From Torymus aiolomorphi (taxonomy: Eukaryota > Arthropoda > Insecta > Hymenoptera > Torymidae), in assembly GCA_036365515.1 (NCBI GenBank), contig CM070873.1, positions 222,506,876-222,570,875 on the forward strand: 64,000 bases of DNA, in the 5' to 3' direction. Within the stretch, counting starts at the first letter, position 1; each line of letters opens with the position of its first letter. This document shows positions 14,027 to 26,085 of the stretch, in pieces. The position numbers were made by a program, and so were the translations under genes. Under the pieces are notes generated by a model. The model worked only from the letters and a program-made list of their open reading frames with translations. It was not told the DNA's origin and did no database searches.

Positions 14027-17000
14027 TTGGATCGACGTTCAAAATTTCAAGTACCATTCTCCGCCGTAATGAAGCCAATTGGCTAGTACTAACTCCTACT
14101 AAAACTGTCAAAAAGAATTGTTATACCTACCAGTAGAACTTCACATGACCATATATAGAACGCTTATTAATCCACAAAGGTGCATTGACCATCTGAGCGC
14201 GATAAGCCAGTCTAATCGTCCTCATTACCATTTTCCCTCCCTTTTTCGATCTCCGCTCGACATCTACCCCAGCCCGACGTCTTCACCCAGTATTCACTTA
14301 TGAATAATACTAATGAATTATAAAACGGGGGCGCGAGCTAGCGCGCACGCGCGCCTTATTACGGCAGCCGGCGCGCACATACCATCACTCGTCTGCCGGG
14401 CACCGCGTGCTCTCGATCTCCTTGTAATGATCTCCCCCTAGCTTTTCCGCATTTATAAAGAAGTAGGAAATTGTCGGGCTGGCTGGCCGAGCTCGCGCGC
14501 GCAGCCTTCGCTCGAAGGGCTCATAGATTAAGGTGTGCGTATAGAGAAGTAGGGAGAAAGAGAAAGAAGGAGATAGCGAGGCGCGCGCGTGAGGGCTATA
14601 AGGAGAGTCGGTGACAGACTTCCGGAGGAAGTCGGGGCCACGAGCCGTGACACGCGCACTCGGCAACTAACCCCTGTGCGTAGCCTTGCATAACGTTATA
14701 ACGAAAAAAGTGAGAGAGAGGTGAAATACCGAGACATGCTGGCGAGGAGTGCGCTAGATCGAACTGGCTCTTGAGTTGTCCACTGTGCGGGTATGTGCGC
14801 GTGCAGGCTATAAGGGTATTATAGCTATTTCGGGAGCATTGATGACAAGTGAACCTGTGGAGGTGTTTTGATGATTTACATATTCTGTGTTGTTGTCCGA
14901 TATCTAATTATTCCTTTTTTATTTTAATAAGTATTATGCACTTGTCGCTATTCTATATAGATTTAATATTTGTATTTTGCATTAACTATTTCTTTTATGT
15001 TCCTTTTTATAATCTTTAAAAGTACCTACTAAATTGTACAGATAATAATGTGAAATCCAAACATGCAATGTTCTTATTATTGATAAGAATTAATACATTA
15101 ATTACGAAACTTATTAAAAACAATAAACTAATTTAAAATAAGTTGCCTGAAAATATCCCCTGTCGCCCATTCATTTCTAGATAGTATGATTCATACCTAC
15201 TTCAACGCGTCCGTTAGCGCGTAGTACTTTTCTAAAGCTTAACCGCCTATTTACCTCCCGCACTAGTGAATCTGACCGTTGGCGTATAATAAGATAAGCT
15301 GCTTAGACTTGTTTCCTCTTATGCGAGCATATATTACAATAAATTTCATTACTTATAATCACGAAACGAATTAACGCGCAGATATTTTTTCGTGAAAAAT
15401 ACACTTTTGCAATACTGTGTACTTTATAATTAGCCTTTAAAAAAAGTGCTTTTTACCCCTTTATCCAATACATCTTCTTTCTACATCTCGCTCTCTTTTT
15501 TCAACTCTTCAATCGACATAAATATCATGTTACAAAGTCCCCATTGAGTCAACGTACATCGACATATGCTATATAAGAAATCACGAGCGCGAGGCAAATC
15601 CTCGTCGCACTGTGTATATCTCGTTACACAAAGAAGCGGGCGAAAAAAAGAGCAACGACTCTACATACAACACGCGAGGGCGCGTGAAAAGAAGCGCCTC
15701 GGTGCACGCCCCTAACCCGCCAACTCTTCCTTTCCGGCGGCGTTTGAATTTCCAACGTTCTTGCCTCCTCCTACGTACACATACAGGCACATCCTTTTGG
15801 CGCGCGCGATCTATATATACCTATACGTACACGCGCAGAAGTCGAAAGGAAGCCCCGGCCGTGCAAATGCGCCTCTTCCGGGGGTCGCTCGCGCGCGCCC
15901 CCGTCGAATCCCGCCAAGTCGCGTGCGCGCGCTTATATTCATCCTCGTTTCATCGTCGCCGCCCTCGTCCTTTAGGCCTTCGTTTTTTTTTCGACGTCGC
16001 GCACGCGCCCGCGCACGTCTTGCACCCCATTTATTTCGGCGCGGCGCTCTTCTTTCTCGCTTGAGATATTCCTTGTCCATAAATAGAGCGTGATTCCCCC
16101 CGCGTGCATTATGGAGTGGGTATTTTAAGATTCAGGGCTATATGATTGCTAATGTTGGTTGAGGGAGTGAGCTCGACAATGATTCGTCGTCGGCTTAAAC
16201 TCCTTCTATATTTAGTCATTGACGAATACTGTAAATAATAATAATAATTGAAAATTGTATTATTGTCTACTGCGGTTATTCAATTAAACTGATTAGCTGT
16301 TATTAACAATTTTTTTAAAAGTTATTTTATTTTTTGTTTAATATAGATACGTAGTCAATAAACATTGCCAATACCGAATCTATTGTATCTACTTAACACC
16401 GTAGATTTGCAAAGATCAGCATAAATCTTGAGTAATGCCTATTGTATAGCTCGTAACGCGTAAATGATTGCGATCTCGCCCCATAAAATTAGTTCTACAC
16501 CCTGAATACATCTTGAAAACAGAATGCTCTCTATCAATGCAGACGCGGCAGCTATTTCACCGACATGTATAAAGTCATAAATATTATGGACAATGTCCAT
16601 TCAGGATGTAAAATATAATTTAATTTTCCGAAAAGCCTGCGTTTTCCCCAACACACACGCGTGCGCGAGGAAATCTCATTAACCCGTGAAGGCAGGCCGG
16701 TATTAATAGGTGCGCCGCATCCCCATCCACTGCACGCATCCCCTGTGATATGTTTATGTACGAATCGTTGCGACGCAGAGGGCAATGCCTTTTTCTCGTT
16801 ACTCGCGTATATAACATGTCTCTTTCTTGCTCTCGCTCTCTCCCTCACTATTTTTGGAGGTTCAACCGTTTTCCCCGTGTTGCCGATGGAAGTTCACTCC
16901 GTGCTCTCCGTATCCGGCTTCCGGCGGCGCGTGAAATTAAGGCGCAGGAGTGTATGTGTATAAGTAGAGCGCGCGCGCTCGATGATGATAAGGGGGCGCG

Positions 17001-17311
17001 TGCACGGAGGCCCGTTTGTGTATATTTACTTTCGTGCACCGAATCTGTCTGTCGACGTCGGTCGTCGCCCCCGAATGACTTTTATAGCCCCTGCCCTTGC
17101 CCTTGTCTTTACTTGCTCTTTTTCTTCTTCTCGATGCTGCACTTCCTAGAACCATTAGGGTTGCTCGGGTTGTTATGTATGTCTTCAGCGTGGATGCGCC
17201 CTGTGGTTTCAATATTTTTAAGTCATTTATTTACATTGCATGCTGAGGCGGCTTTAATTATAGATGAAAATAGTATAGTAAAAATGAAGATAAAAACGAT
17301 GAATTAATGTT
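14027..17311. other. Non-coding: CpG-rich islands with AT-rich spacers
   Basis: Islands at about 14310-14820, 15570-16100 and 16620-17190. AT-rich spacers at 14820-15570 and 16100-16620. Overlapping frames on both strands in the islands show no domains. I see no RNA gene or mobile-element coding sequence here. Confidence 0.65.
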
Positions 17312-17761
17312 ATATCGACGCTCCCTACGAAAACTAGCACCTTTTCTGGTCTCCTCACGAAGACTAGCACATTTCAGAAAACTGCAACGAAAACTAGCAT
17401 AACTCACGACTTTGCCGCGAATACTAGCACAATTCGCGAGGTTGCCGCGAAAACTAGCATCATTCACGAGTTTGCGCCGAATAATAGTACAATTCGTAAG
17501 ATTGCGAGGAAAAGTAGCACGATTCGCGAGTTTTCGACGAAAAGACGATTCGCAAGCTTGCCGCGAAAACTAGCACTTCGCGTCACCGTGTTAATTTACA
17601 CAAGAGGCAGTGGAATGTGCTAGTCTTCGCCGCAATCAAGCGGATCGGGCTAGTCTTCAACGCAAATCAATGGGGCGTGCTAGTCTTCGCGGCCAACGCT
17701 CAAATGGACTAGTCTTCGTGGCAATCTGAATCGTGCTAGTTTTCATAGGGAGCGTCGATAT
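17312..17761. mobile_element. Fold-back element built of GAAAACTAGCA repeats
   Basis: The ends are inverted repeats of about 29 bp (ATATCGACGCTCCCTACG on the left; the right end reverse-complemented differs by one base over this stretch), flanked by GTT at 17309-17311 and 17762-17764. The left half is a degenerate array of about nine units, each roughly 25-35 bp and centred on CGAAAACTAGCA. The right half carries about five units in the opposite orientation (TGCTAGTCTTCG). This is the architecture of fold-back elements. No protein is encoded. Confidence 0.75.
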
Positions 17762-17784
17762 GTTTCAAGAATTTCAAAAAATTT

Positions 17785-18008
17785 ATTGTAAGTGTTTGTC
17801 TCTGACGGTCTTGCTGTCCAGTCCAATATTACATGTAGATGGGAAAAAGATAGAGAAAAAACCACACAACAATTTATTTGTCGACGTTTCAAACTTTTAA
17901 TGAAGTTCCTCTTCAAGACTAATTAATAGTTCGATAAATAAGGTGTTACATATAGGTTATACATTATTGGACTGGACAGCAAGACCGTCAGAGACAAACA
18001 CTTGCAAT
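17785..18008. mobile_element. Inverted-repeat-bounded fragment with Penelope-type ribozyme-like core
   Basis: Arms at 17785-17828 and 17965-18008 are 44-bp inverted repeats with one mismatch. Between them, on the minus strand, lies a sequence resembling the hammerhead core of Penelope-like elements: GAAGAGG, then a helix AACU/AGUU, then GAAACGTC (17881-17917 on the plus strand). The conserved CUGA is replaced by UUGA. No reverse transcriptase remains. It is probably a remnant of a Penelope-like terminal repeat; this is inference from the motif. Confidence 0.5.
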
Positions 18009-19476
18009 ACAATCTAAAACTGTCGTTTGAGCCATCATCTTACTAAAAAAATGTATGCCTACCAGATAATATTTTTGTTGAAATAAAGAGTAGAAATCAA
18101 GGAGCGCGGGAGCGCTCTGAAGGCAAGTTATAGAATGAGCCTAAGGATCGACCGCGCTACATATACTTTGAAATGGGCGCTAAACTCTATACCGTGAAAG
18201 ACTTTAATTTTGGTTTTAACCATATTCTCTGTTTACTTGCCAGTTTTATGGAAAAGTTCATATATAATTTAATAAATAAATAACACCAATTTTTAACCAA
18301 ATTATTTATACAAATTATTTATACAAATTTTCAAATAATTTATTAACAACTTCTGTATAAAAAATAACTTATATATTCTTGATACTTCATATAATGTTAC
18401 GTTTACTTATTTTGAATCAAAACGCTCATATAGTTCAAAAGATACCAACGTTCAATGCGCAAAAATGAAATTACAATGTTTGTCCGAATAATAGATAACA
18501 GATACAATAACCATTCCTGCTGAAATGAATTTAACGGATTTTTTTTTAACCATGGGATTCTTATGAAAGGTATAACTACCGACGTATAAAATGAATATCT
18601 AAGTAGTCCTTATGCTTACATTATAACGGATCCTTTCTCAATACAGCTAACCGTTATAAAATTTAAAAGAAAAGATATATTCTTTTTACCAATTTTTAGT
18701 TATTATCGTTGGATATAAAGATTGTAATTATCAACGACTGCACAAAACACCTGTTAACGACTTTATCGGCGATTGTTTCTTTTTCATTTTATATCTCCAG
18801 TATCTCGGTCGGTAACTGTCAAGAAAAGAGCGAGGGTGGATGTGGCGCTTTGGGAGGACCGACACAAGAGATTTTTCTTTCCCAGATCGTTTAACCAGCG
18901 GTCCCTTCATCGGCCGAGCATCCCTGCCATCCCAAAGATCAGCTGAGTTCGGCTAGTGAAAAACGCGGGATAACTTTTTCTCCAGCAGCTTCGCCAAACT
19001 GCCACATCAGAAAGTCACTGCTGGTAGCTTAAAACACGTATTTGTAGAAGTTTATCATATACGTCAGTGTTCTATTCTAGAAACGCTAAAACGAGCGAAT
19101 GGAAATCGTACAAAAAATAGCCAGTTATCAATCAGAAATTAGCAGTTTCTGTTTAAGAACTCGCTAATTTTTGTACAATTTCAACCCGTATTTTTCTATC
19201 AAAAACAATTTCCTGGTTATCGTATAATACTTTTTTATTTTATTGATATTTATTCTTTCTAATTTTAAATTAATACACAAATTCTTCTTCTTCATTACTT
19301 TTTGTTATAAATAGTATACTGAAAATTGTTAGAACAAAAACTATATATAATAATTTTGAAATGGTAAGGTAAGTCTATCTTAGTTGACTAGAGTAAAGCC
19401 AAATTTTTCTTACGATTCTGTAAAGATGTTAAAAAAAACTAATAAATAGGCGTTAAACTATGTATAAATCAAGACA
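18009..19476. other. AT-rich non-coding stretch
   Basis: Mostly AT-rich, with a slightly more GC-rich patch at 18770-18960. I see no supported exon, RNA gene or repeat boundary. A 61-codon frame at 18709-18894 has no ATG start and no recognised motif. Confidence 0.6.
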
Positions 19477-19748
19477 TACTGAGAAAAAAAGTTTAGTAAA
19501 TTAAATTTAGTAAAATTTAGTAAAATTATTAATAGTTTTGTAAACATTACCACACCGCCTCTTAAAGCCACAGACTGTAAAAACCCAAAAGATTACCAAC
19601 TTTATAAGAAATTGTGTTAGAAATATAGTAAAGTTTACTATACTGTATTGTAAAATTTACTGTAAAGTGTGGTAACTTTTTGGGTCTTTACAGTCTGTGG
19701 TAGCTTTATGGAACAGTATAATAATTTTTCCAAAACTTTTTCTCAGTG
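19477..19748. mobile_element. Hairpin MITE, CACTGAGA family, copy 1
   Basis: The ends are TACTGAGAAAAA and TTTTTCTCAGTG, flanked by CA on both sides (19475-19476 and 19749-19750). The arms remain complementary deep into the element: CCACAGACTGTAAA near 19569 pairs with TTTACAGTCTGTGG near 19687. No coding capacity. The CACTG-type termini recall CACTA-superfamily elements, but that link is only inference. Confidence 0.8.
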
Positions 19749-19831
19749 CACATATTTGAAAAAAGTTAGAAATATTATAAAAAAAACTCTTAAAATTAAA
19801 TTGAGACGTATTTCACTTATTTAAATATCCA

Positions 19832-20066
19832 CACTGAGAAAAATGATGTATTAAAAATTACTATAATATATAGGAACATGGGAACAAATCTCAAATACCA
19901 AAATTTTTACTATATTTTATAGTAAAAATTGATATATACATAATAAAAATTGCTATGTACATAGTAATTTTTACTATAAAATATAGTAATAATTTTAGTA
20001 TTTGAGATTTGTCCTTACGTTCCTATATATATTATAGTAATTTTTAATACATCATTTTTCTCAGTG
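19832..20066. mobile_element. Hairpin MITE, CACTGAGA family, copy 2
   Basis: The ends CACTGAGAAAAATGATG and CATCATTTTTCTCAGTG are perfect inverted repeats, flanked by CA at 19830-19831 and 20067-20068. Nearly the whole 235 bp folds on itself: GAACATGGGAACAAATCTC near 19863 pairs with GAGATTTGTCCTTACGTTC near 20004. It lies 83 bp from copy 1, and its internal sequence differs from that copy. Confidence 0.88.
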
Positions 20067-21540
20067 CATAAATAAGTAAAAGACTTTCTCAACATACAAA
20101 CTTAAAGAAAAAAAAAGAGATAACCTTTCGCCTATACCTTTCACACTCACAATTGAATTTTCATTATTACTTTGTTAACATTATGAAATGTGAAAATCGC
20201 AGATAACTGGAAAAAGCGCGTATAAAAATGTAAATATCCTTCCAAGAAACTTCAGAATAAATAAAGCTATTAAAAATGTTCATTTACGGTTTCAGACATG
20301 TCAAGGCAGAACCATAGTAAAATGACCGAATTAAGTATATGGCCGTTTTTGGTTCACTTATTTAATATTTTTATGTTAAAAATGTAATTACATATAAAAA
20401 AGGTATTAAGTACTCTTTTTATTTTTACATGGAAATTCGTAATAAACTGTCCTCGCAACTCTTTATGAAATTCCTATAGACAACCATTTTACACATTTAA
20501 CTTACAGCTTAAACTGCTTAGTTTCAATTCAGTATGCAATACGGTCTATTGGCTTTGAACAAATACAATGATTTCGTTTTCAAATTCTTCGTATGTACAA
20601 TGGCTTTGTTAAGGATCAAAACGAACTTGAAGACCATTAATTAAGAATTGACGACTACGTGACAACATATTTTGTCAACTCAAACCTCTAAAAATAGTAT
20701 GCTTATTTACGCCACGTGGGAGTAGTAATCACCACGTGTGCCGTTTGAAATCCTGAAATTTTGTCGGCTGGAGCAATGTATGTGTATACAGTCCGCGCTG
20801 TGGGAAATGTGTAAACATCTTTTCCCTTTCACCATCAGAAGACTCGGGCTGATGCACCCTCGGAGTGTTTTCCCCCTTTTTTCGTTTTCAGATGTGTTTC
20901 ACCTATGTCTACTTTTTTTCTATGATCTGTGTATAGTTAAGCATCGTCATATGGCTTCGTTTCAGTTCTCACGAGTTTTTTTTGTCTTTTAAAGACACTT
21001 GTTCTAATTTAAGATATTTCTTGAAGTAAATTTAAAATTATAATAATGTCATTATTATCGGTAACAATGGTGCGAAAATTAACATATAACTATAGAGTAT
21101 TAGTGAATATAATGTAACGAAAAATAGGTCTTAAATAGATTCTAATGAACAGTTATACATTTTTATGAATGGTTTCCAATTCTTTAAGGCTTCATTAAAG
21201 TACGAGTAATAGCCAATTTACCAACATAATATTTGCTAAAACTGGTTCTGCGATTTGCAAATTTTAGTGTTACCTTTGCAATTATATACCACTTGTTATT
21301 TGAATATTGTAATTTTACCTAAGCAATTGTGTAAAAAATGTAAACATAGTATGAAAAAAAAATCACTTGCTCCACAGCTTCAAATTTTGTTTTAATATTA
21401 ATACCTAGCAGCAGCCCTCATCAATTATTTCTGAAAAAAGAAACTGTTAAAATGCTAATACCCTTCTAATCGATACATCAAACCTCTCTCTCATCAATAT
21501 GCGTGTAAAGTGTCCAACGAGGACCTTTCAAGTAGCTGCG
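20067..21540. other. AT-rich non-coding stretch
   Basis: No exon, RNA gene or mobile element recognised. A 84-codon frame at 20738-20992 is open but featureless. The only notable small motif is a pair of CACGTG hexamers at 20713-20738, listed separately. Confidence 0.6.
20713..20738. promoter_or_regulatory. Two CACGTG E-boxes 20 bp apart
   Basis: CACGTG occurs at 20713-20718 and 20733-20738, each preceded by C. CACGTG is the canonical bHLH binding hexamer. Paired sites about two helical turns apart are plausible as a regulatory site, but there is no neighbouring gene and chance cannot be excluded. Confidence 0.2.
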
Positions 21541-24500
21541 ACGTGTGCAGAACGGCGGATCATTAGGAGGCCCTTAGTCTGATGATTGCTTGGCCCAGCG
21601 CGCATGAGCCGCACACACAGCCGCAGCGAGACACCCCACAAAGTGTGTCTCTCTGCGTTTCTCCCTTTTTCGAGTGTCCCGAGATTTACGGTCCGCGCGC
21701 GCTAGCGCATCTCTCACGTGTCTGGCATATGCACGAGAGACGACCAACGCGACCGCGAAAGCTCTCCTGCCGCAGAAGTATAGTTGCCTCTCGGCCCCAC
21801 ATAGTCCGCCTGTGTATCTCCCCCTCTGTCTCTCTGTTTTCTTGGCCCGTTTCTCTATGAAGGGGTCGAGCTGCTGCTACCCGTTGGGATACGATGCAAA
21901 TTTTCGCTTTAACTTTCGATTAGACAAATGTAAGCGTCTTGTCGAGCTGCTCGTTGCATACGAGAAATACAATCTTTTTTCATGGTTAGCAGTGTAATTT
22001 TTACTGAGGTCATACCGTTGTACTGGGTACGTGAAGAAAAATCACGGTATAAGGACCCTTTTCTTTCAGAGTGATGGACAGAAGGTTTGATGCGAATATT
22101 GCCTTGACTTGCAAATTGTTGTCCCTATCGTGGTCAACAATATTTTACACATGAATACATTTTCCATTATAATATATATCACTCAAACAATGTCTGTCGG
22201 CACGTAGTTCGTTTATAGGTACTTTATTTTCTACAAAATATTAGTCAAATTCTCATTCACTTTAATGTAATAAAATATCATTAAACAAATGACATTATTA
22301 CGAGAAAAAGAACGCAAGTATTGCGCAGTGAGTTTAATCCACTTTACACACATTCATATTAATCACAGTATTATTCAATTTAAATTGATAAAATCAACAA
22401 TAGTCGCACATGCGCTCACCGCACAAAGTACTTGCGCAATCTATTGAACATCGGTGACAAAAGGGTACTTACACTTTTTATCAATCTGATTGGGGGATCC
22501 CCATTCAAAGACCACAACCATAAAATCGATTTGCTTTGCCATTCCTATCAATACATTATCAGCCACCCCTTATATTCGGCAACCTTTCTCTGTAAGAGTA
22601 AGAATCAAATCCTCGCTGGAAAATCGAAATTCCGAAATACGTTGCAAAGAGTGCGCTTTTCTCATGCGTCGCAAATCCACTCGCTCCACGCGCACGCGCG
22701 TGCGTTTGTATATACGTGATATCGCCGGCTCGTGCCCGCTTTACGGGCTGTAATATGCGGGCTGAGCTCGCGCGCGCGCGCGCCCGATGTTTTTCTACGA
22801 CGAAATCCGAGCGACGCAGGGGTGCGTAGCGAATCCGGGGGACGTCAGGAAAAGATAGACAACGCCGCACCCCTCGATATCAGCGTATAACCCGCTCTCA
22901 ATCTCTCTCTCTCCTTCTCCACTGCCGCTGCTGGTACATTATTATACACGCGTACGGCGCGCGCGGGGCAATCGGAGGCTCTGGTGGCGCAGCTCTTCGC
23001 AGGGGTTGGGCCCGCCGCGCGCACTATAATATAATATAAAACGCTAGAGCTAGCTAGGCGAGAGAGAGAGAGAAAGAGATAGCGGAACAGCTGCGTGATA
23101 TTTGGCGTGATTCATAGCCCCGGTCTCTCGGCTCGCGCCGCGCACGTGCCCCGCACTCGCTCATTATTCCGCGAGCGAGCGAGTATAGCGAGAGAGGGAG
23201 CGCTAATGGATATGCTCATCGGTGGATGCGTAATGGAATTCCGTAATCGAGCGCTTCTTACACGCGCGCGTGCTTGTGTTGTAAGCACACGTACGCGTAA
23301 GTAAGCACCACGGCTCATTGAGCTCGTCGTGGTATGCTTGCATTATTCTCAGATTAGGTGCGCGTTGCCTCGGGCGGGGCTTGCGCGAGAGGAGGTCGAA
23401 CATTGGCTCGTGAATTTTATCGGTTTTAATTATGTTTGCATCTAGTACGAAGATTGATTGTACATGTCGAGGATTATGCTTAAGTACCGGTCCGGAAAAT
23501 TACATTAAAATGCATTGTGTGTAGGTATTTTTGTATTGAAGCAAAAAGTTAAAGTTAGCAATAGCTATTTTCTTAGATGGCATTATGAATATAGAAACAT
23601 ATTTTTCATATGTATAACTTTAAAAAAAAGGCAGACTATTTTTGTTTACTACAAAGTAACTAGAAACTTTGCGTTCTAATTGGTACACATTTTTCACACA
23701 TTATTATTTAATTGGCTTCGCACGCAGCACTAGGATAGTGATATTAGTTGTCTACCATACCCGAGTTGTGGGATATTTTCGTCGTAACAGTTACATCAAA
23801 AATAAAATTGGCTAAACTAATAAATCTGAAAGTAAAGTAGAGGTTATTTACTTTCCGATCGCTGCCTTAAAGTGTTTTTTTTTTAGTTCGAATTTTGGAA
23901 AAGAACGTGGCCGACAACTAAATTAGGTGGTGGACAACTGGTGCTGTTACCCTATATAATGGAATAATTGAATTCAAATTAAATACCTATAATTATTTCG
24001 CATTATTTCTTTACCCATAGGAATCAGTTCGATTGTGCAAACGACATATTCGAGCGTACAAAACGTTAACATATGCGTGAACTGAACAGTTGTGCTTCTC
24101 AGTGGCACATATGCGCACAGAATAGCACAATGAATAGAAATCTGATTGCGGTTAGAGAAAGATTTAATTGCTTCATCCATACCGTGCCACTTTGTGGCCT
24201 GGCATTAAAATACGTTCATGGTCCAAAATTATAATTTGATAATAGCTACTCAAAAAATAGAGTTATTTGTTATCTAAAAATTTATAAAAACAAGGTGACT
24301 AGAAAATAAATATAGGAACAATAGCATAAACGTTAAACATCGAAAATTTTGATAATTTAAGTTTTTAATATAAATAATGTAAACATTTTTTAATACTGAA
24401 CAATGCTAAAATAAAAACAATTTTACACTTCAAAATTGTTTTCTATCTGCATATACTTTTCAAAATTCAACATTTATCATATTTAGAAATAGATAAGCGA

Positions 24501-24700
24501 AGTTCTATTCAACAATATGATAGTTTACAAATAAAATTCTCAAAAAATGCATGCCCTTTATGCGTTTGAATATACCGAATCTTCACCAGTGGCTGCATGA
24601 TGCACACTCTTACAGTAACGCTATAGCTTTAAAAACGTACAATATTATACAAAGTTTCTTGCACTCACGTCAACGTCATGTCACTCTTTATTCTTCTTTC
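21540..24700. other. Non-coding: two CpG-rich islands with AT-rich spacers
   Basis: Islands at about 21540-21990 and 22640-23410. The rest is AT-rich. A short element-like inverted repeat lies at 22312-22437: GCAAGTATTGCGCAGTGAG faces CTCACCGCACAAAGTACTTGCGC imperfectly. Open frames in the islands are short and unrecognised. Confidence 0.6.
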
Positions 24701-24702
24701 AG

Positions 24703-24751
24703 GAAACCCCGAGGGCACGCGTCGTTGGAATGACGAGAACAACGTCAATGG
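24703..24751 (+). CDS. Candidate 49-nt micro-exon
   Basis: A pyrimidine-rich acceptor (CTTTATTCTTCTTTCAG ending at 24702) is followed by 49 nt and a strong donor (GG|GTGAGTG at 24752). Two of the three frames are open through the segment. The more protein-like one, starting at AAC 24705, reads NPEGTRRWNDENNVN; the frame starting at 24703 reads ETPRARVVGMTRTTSMG, and the third is closed by TGA at 24731. The segment starts and ends within codons, as an internal exon may. Two GCATG elements, the binding motif of Rbfox-type splicing regulators, lie upstream at about 24549 and 24592. I do not recognise the peptide, and no partner exon is visible within the window, so a large gene with long introns would have to be assumed. 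Chance splice-site pairs of this quality do occur in 64 kb. Confidence 0.3.
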
Positions 24752-25730
24752 GTGAGTGAACTTCAATGACACTTTGCGCTACCATGAAGTAAATTCTTCC
24801 CCAAATAAATGCTCCTTTCTTCACTCTCTCCCACCACATCCACCTCTTCTTTGATCCGCGGGCCGAAGTAGAATTTGTACGTTATACTTCAGTGAAGAGA
24901 AAGACTTCCAAGCCCCCGTGGGCGCAACAATATCCCAAATATCCACCTTATACATCTCCCTTCAAATATAAAAACGGTGAAAAAAAAGGTTCGAGTTCCT
25001 CCCACGCGATATCTCCCCCACATGCGCGCATAAGAAACCCATTAAAAAACCGCGTCTCGGTGTATCCCGCTGTTACAGATTTTTTTTTTCGAATCGCTTT
25101 CGCACCCCCGGCAGAAGACTCCATGCCACGACGCTTCCAGGAAAAGAATCTCGCGCGAGAATGAGCCTGGCGACAGCGAGAAGAAAGCGACGGCGGCTCG
25201 TCTACGTAGCCCTCCGGGGGGAAATTCGGCACTCCTCCAAGGATGCACTTTGTCGCGCAAAGATTTTCGAGGGGATAAGAAAGAAATGTTTTCCGAAAAG
25301 AAGTGTAATATTTAGTCCGTGGGATTGATTTAATTCTCTGGATTCCTAATGTCGCCATTGAAATGCGCGCAGGTAGCTTTCGCCCTGACGTAAAATATTG
25401 ATATTGTGTCGGCGAAAGTAAAGAAAGTGGATGTAAAAAAAGAAAATCTTAAACAACTCAATTAAAAATGTGAGTTATGGCCCTTTTGTGAATGCCTATT
25501 GAATATATTTATTTATGACAGTTAATATAGTAGTAATAGCGGCTATACCTTGAAGAATGCCAATCTTCAGTGACGGTCACTTCGATAAAATATGCTTTTA
25601 CTCTGTGTGTATAAAATTTATGAGAAACTTCTTAGAGCTACTGCTAGAAAAAGTTGTATGCGTTTCTATGAAGATTTTATAATTTAACCGAATTACAAGT
25701 ACTCAATAAGCTTCGTAAACTTCACCTTTA
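24752..25730. other. CpG-rich block then AT-rich stretch
   Basis: About 24840-25400 is GC-rich with overlapping frames on both strands (up to 136 codons, minus) that lack domains. 25400-25730 is AT-rich, and I see nothing in it. Confidence 0.6.
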
Positions 25731-26085
25731 GGTAGCTTGGGATGGAGAATTGCCCACATTATTAAAATTTGTTTACAATCGTTTGTTCACATGTTATAAT
25801 GTAAAAGGATAAAAATATGGATCTTAAAGTACCAACAAAAATTTTTTTAACGAAATTTCAACATTGCAAAAGTATAGATATCGCCCAATAAAAAAAAATT
25901 CAATAAAAATAAATCATCAATAAATCATTCAATAAAATAAATCTTCTTTATTTTTTAATTATTTGAAATTGGAAGGACTCATTTTGTGTTTTTTTTTTTT
26001 TTGTTTCTCATATTCGGTATAACATGTGAATAAACGATAGTAAATAAATTTTATTAATGTGACCAATTCTCGGTCCCAAGCCACC
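25731..26085. mobile_element. TTA-flanked MITE with GGTAGCTTGGGA ends (Harbinger-like)
   Basis: The left end GGTAGCTTGGGATGGAGAATTG matches the reverse complement of the right end (GGTGGCTTGGGACCGAGAATTG), and similarity continues through CACATTA.TAAAATTT, giving inverted repeats of about 45 bp. TTA precedes the element at 25728-25730 and follows it at 26086-26088. A 3-bp TTA/TAA duplication is the hallmark of PIF/Harbinger transposition. No transposase is present. Confidence 0.75.

Noticed and set aside
17312..17761. CRISPR-like alternation of conserved 12-bp cores and variable spacers
   Set aside because: Units are short, degenerate and reverse direction mid-array, with terminal inverted repeats and a duplicated GTT. 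This is a eukaryotic fold-back element.
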